Part shown: piece by piece, positions 61,482 to 64,000 of the stretch
Position numbering within the stretch: position 1 is the first letter of the stretch
Layout of the letters: each line of letters begins with the position of its first letter
Source of the DNA: Mycobacterium sp. URHB0044
Lineage (GTDB): Bacteria > Actinomycetota > Actinomycetes > Mycobacteriales > Mycobacteriaceae
DNA length: 64,000 bases
Direction: 5' to 3'
Assembly: GCF_000620625.1 (NCBI RefSeq)
Contig: NZ_JIAW01000006.1
Coordinates: 124,001 to 188,000 of the forward strand
Made by a program: the position numbers and the translations under genes
Notes under the pieces: model-generated
What the model was told of the DNA's origin: nothing
Seen by the model: only the letters and a program-made list of their open reading frames with translations
Databases searched by the model: none

Positions 61482-62621
61482 TCAGGGCCCCTGATCGACT
61501 TTGTAGGGAACGACCAACGGGTTCACCGCGGTGTAGGGACTGGGTAGCTGCCCGATGGTGCGGCCCCACTGCAATTCCAGCTCGGTGAGATCCCCTTCGA
61601 ACCGGGTGCCGGTGAAGAACGACGAATCCAACCGACTCAACGTCAAGTCGATGACCGCGGTGAGGTTGGCGTAGTCACCGCGGATCCATTTCGTCAGCGT
61701 CTCCTTCGGGAACGGGTACGTGGGCAGCACGCTCAGCGCGCGGGTCAACGCCGGCCCGGCGTCGGCCAACGACTTCAGCACCGGCGCGACGTCGGTGAGT
61801 TCGGTTACCAGTGCACTCTTGGTCTGGTTGATCGAGTCAGCGGCCAGCGCTGAGAACTGACCGAGTTGGGTCACGGCGTCGGCGATGGTGTCGCGTTGGT
61901 CGTTGAGCACCGCGAGCGCATCGGGGATGGTCTTGAGCGCCTTGTCGACGACGGGTTTCTGCTCGGCGATTTGGCCGACGAGGCTGTTGAGACTCTCGGC
62001 GGCGGCGATGATGTCGCCCTTTTGATCGTTGAGGTACCCGACGTAGGTGTCGAGTTGTCCGATGAGGCTGCGCAAGTCGTCGGCGCGGCCGGCGAACGCC
62101 GTACTGAAGGCTTCGGTGATGTCCTGGATCTGGCCCACTCCCCCACCGTTGAGGACGAGGGAGATCGCCGCCAGCGTCTGTTCGGTGCTCGGGAAGACTC
62201 CCGCGTTGGACAGCGGAATCAGTGATCCGTCGTGCAATTTGCCTTCCGGAGGGGCATCCGTCGGGGGTGCGAGTTCGACGTGCAGGGAACCGAACAGGCT
62301 GGTCTGTCCAAGTTTTACCGTCGCGTTGGCCGGCAGGTCGACGTCACCGTCGAGCGACATGGTCAGCAGCGCGTGCCACCCCTGCATGTCGACCTTCGTC
62401 ACGTTGCCAATGGTGACGTCACCCACGCGGACGCGCGAATTGGGTTGCAAGTTGGTGACATTGGGCAACTCGGCCTGGACGGTGAACGAGCCCGGACCGC
62501 CACCCGCGGTCCCCGGTAGCGGCAATGAGTTCAATCCGTGCCAGTCGCAGCCTGACGATCCCGCCAGTGCCATCGTGATGGCGATACCAGCGACTGTCCT
62601 GCCTAGTAGCTGAATCCTCAC
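61482..62621 (-). CDS. MceE-type lipoprotein of an MCE complex
   Basis: The protein has 379 residues from a GTG overlapping the mceD stop (GTGA). A signal peptide leads to a lipobox-like SSGC at about Cys24, less canonical than usual. The MCE domain (about 45-125) has NLQPNSRVRVGDVTIGNV, then a long helical barrel-lining region. As in other mce operons, the E gene encodes the lipoprotein (Lpr type). It acts in import of lipids. Confidence 0.88.
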   Translation of the reverse strand: MRIQLLGRTVAGIAITMALAGSSGCDWHGLNSLPLPGTAGGGPGSFTVQAELPNVTNLQPNSRVRVGDVTIGNVTKVDMQGWHALLTMSLDGDVDLPANATVKLGQTSLFGSLHVELAPPTDAPPEGKLHDGSLIPLSNAGVFPSTEQTLAAISLVLNGGGVGQIQDITEAFSTAFAGRADDLRSLIGQLDTYVGYLNDQKGDIIAAAESLNSLVGQIAEQKPVVDKALKTIPDALAVLNDQRDTIADAVTQLGQFSALAADSINQTKSALVTELTDVAPVLKSLADAGPALTRALSVLPTYPFPKETLTKWIRGDYANLTAVIDLTLSRLDSSFFTGTRFEGDLTELELQWGRTIGQLPSPYTAVNPLVVPYKVDQGP

Positions 62622-63943
62622 TGGCCACCTCCGGACGGCACCATCAACCCGGTCAAGCCGGCGGACGGATCCGTCGGCGCGGATTGCGTAGGTGCCTCCG
62701 CGGCCAGCGGCGCATCGGTTGGTGTTTGTGCCTCGGCCACCGGAGGGGTCGCGGGGTTCGGCGGTTGCGGCGGAACGTAGTCCGGGCGCATCCAGTCCTC
62801 GCTGTAGGTGAGTTCGTTCGGCCGCGCGTTGGGCCCGACGATCGGGTTGAGCCCAAGCGGCAAGAAGTTGTACTGACGATTCTTCACGATCGGTGCGAGA
62901 TACTGCGCGCACAACTTGGCCGACTGTTCACCACCCAGCCTCGAAGCCGCCTGAATTGCCCCGCACAGGAACGTGATCGGGTTCTGGAAGTTGTTGACCG
63001 ACAACGCGCCCGTCAGCGTGCCTTGGGCGGGTTGATAGATGTTGAGGAAGTTCTGCAGCGTGTTCGGCGCGACGTGCAGCGCGTCCTTGATGACGGGGAT
63101 GCTGTCGTGCAGTGCCTGCGATACCGAGCTGAGTTTGTCCGCCGTGATGCCCAGGGATTCGCGGTTGTCGTTGACGAAGCCGGACAGTTCACCGGCCAGA
63201 GCACCCAGGTCGTGCACGGCGTTGCCGACCTCGTTGGGGTCGTTGGCGACCAGGTTGGTGACGGTGGCGAGGTTCTGGTTCAGCTCGGCGAGCAGATCGC
63301 TGGAGCCTTGCAGGGCCGACACCAGCAGGGACAGGTTCTTCAGCGTGGTGAACAGGTCGTCGCTATGATCGCCGAGAGCTGAGATCGCTTGGGAGAGTTT
63401 GATGATGGTGTCACGAATGGTGGGGCCTTGGCCGCGCAGGTTGTCGGCGGTGGTGTTGACTAGCGCGCCCAGCGGGCTGACGCCACCCGGCCGGGTCGGC
63501 TGCAGGGCCTCGTTGAGTTTCTGCAGCTGTTGACGGAAGTCGTCGAACTCCACGGGCACTGCGGTGCGGTCGCGACCGATCACGGTGTGGTCGGCCATGA
63601 CCGGTCCCGTGGTGTAGGCGGGGGTGAGCTGAATGGCACGTGAGGTGACCAGCGACGGTGACAGGATCACCGCCTTGGCGTCGGCGGGCACCTGGTATTG
63701 GTCGTCGAGCCAGAAGCTGATCTTGACCTGCTCCGGCTGCGGTTCGATCTTGTCGATCTCACCGACCGGCACGCCGACGATGCGCACCTCGTCACCGACG
63801 AAGATTCCGTTGCTGTTGTCGAAGTAGGCGACCAGATGGGTGCGGCCGGCGGTGCCGTAATCCCCTAGTGCCACGACTATTCCGGCAACCAATGCCACGA
63901 CCAGTACGGCGGCCAACCCGATTCGGCCGTTGCGTGTTCTCAT
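62618..63943 (-). CDS. MceD-type MCE family protein
   Basis: The protein has 441 residues. It has an N-terminal membrane segment (about 8-28), then the MCE domain (about 35-115: NSNGIFVGDEVRIVGVPVGE). The long helical segment is followed by a Pro/Ala-rich tail ending VPSGGGQ. The start ATG overlaps the mceC stop. Length is close to the Mce3D/Mce4D size class, but which mce operon this is cannot be determined from D-F alone. Confidence 0.88.
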   Translation of the reverse strand: MRTRNGRIGLAAVLVVALVAGIVVALGDYGTAGRTHLVAYFDNSNGIFVGDEVRIVGVPVGEIDKIEPQPEQVKISFWLDDQYQVPADAKAVILSPSLVTSRAIQLTPAYTTGPVMADHTVIGRDRTAVPVEFDDFRQQLQKLNEALQPTRPGGVSPLGALVNTTADNLRGQGPTIRDTIIKLSQAISALGDHSDDLFTTLKNLSLLVSALQGSSDLLAELNQNLATVTNLVANDPNEVGNAVHDLGALAGELSGFVNDNRESLGITADKLSSVSQALHDSIPVIKDALHVAPNTLQNFLNIYQPAQGTLTGALSVNNFQNPITFLCGAIQAASRLGGEQSAKLCAQYLAPIVKNRQYNFLPLGLNPIVGPNARPNELTYSEDWMRPDYVPPQPPNPATPPVAEAQTPTDAPLAAEAPTQSAPTDPSAGLTGLMVPSGGGQ

Positions 63944-64000
63944 TGGCCTCCCTCCGAAGGCATCGGAGCCGGCTCACCTGGCGCCGGTTCGAACACCGCG
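63940..64000 (-). CDS. C-terminal end of MceC, cut by the window edge
   Basis: Only the last 19 codons and the stop are in the window, with the sequence ending APMPSEGGQ. Its TGA overlaps the ATG of mceD by four bases. The Pro/Gly tail and position identify it as MceC of the same operon. Confidence 0.65.
   Translation of the reverse strand, partial: AVFEPAPGEPAPMPSEGGQ

Noticed and set aside
1..64000. tRNA, rRNA, CRISPR array, transposase or restriction system
   Set aside because: Neither strand showed clover-leaf genes, regularly spaced repeats, transposase motifs or a methylase/nuclease pair; the DUF559-like gene at 2135 stands alone.

Overview
The window is a GC-rich actinobacterial chromosome segment and almost certainly comes from a Mycobacterium/Mycolicibacterium species. 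The supporting evidence is: Mce-family genes at the right edge; an EmbR-type regulator beside a PknH-like kinase; an LpqV-like lipoprotein; DUF732; an Antigen-85-like esterase; an Rv1747-like FHA-ABC transporter; and a run of genes in the same order as the M. tuberculosis Rv1075c-Rv1062 block, which I recall from memory and could not search. No rRNA, tRNA, CRISPR array or insertion sequence was seen.

Region 1 (1-12000) is the Rv1075c-Rv1062-like block. It holds a truncated GDSL hydrolase, the thiolase fadA3, a DUF559-like protein, a Bax-inhibitor membrane protein, echA9, echA8, a membrane alpha/beta hydrolase, a cysteine-dioxygenase-like/rhodanese pair, lpqV, a VOC protein and two patatins. 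Region 2 (12000-22700) holds an exported HAD phosphatase, a dehydrogenase pair, a dihydrodipicolinate-reductase-like protein behind a KstR-type operator, embR with its adjacent Ser/Thr kinase, a lipid-transfer thiolase, an acyl-CoA ligase and two tandem small secreted proteins. Region 3 (22700-26500) is a C4-dicarboxylate uptake module: a DctA-type carrier divergent from a CitA/DcuS-type sensor kinase and its response regulator, with a CRP-like palindrome between them.

Region 4 (26500-38300) holds accessory and exported proteins: a secreted protein with 22-residue repeats, a beta-propeller, a rhomboid-like protein, a DUF1800/DUF1501/DUF3060 set, an aminotransferase with an EamA exporter, a third member of the small secreted family and a peptidoglycan amidase. 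Region 5 (38300-50600) is an envelope and lipid region. It contains a LysM-esterase fusion, two tandem receptor kinases with an internally duplicated ectodomain, an Ag85-like protein, a CDP-alcohol phosphatidyltransferase-like protein with a degenerate motif, an acyltransferase, the FHA-ABC transporter, a YqaA/DedA-like protein and a CdsA-like protein. Together these suggest a dedicated polar-lipid synthesis and transport module.

Region 6 (50600-60000) holds DUF732, a TetR/hydrolase pair, a molybdopterin oxidoreductase divergent from a TetR with three matching operators, an enoyl-CoA isomerase-like gene with a hotdog protein, and an AraC/oxidoreductase/SnoaL unit. Region 7 (60047-64000) is the distal part of an mce operon on the minus strand: the end of mceC, then mceD, mceE and mceF.
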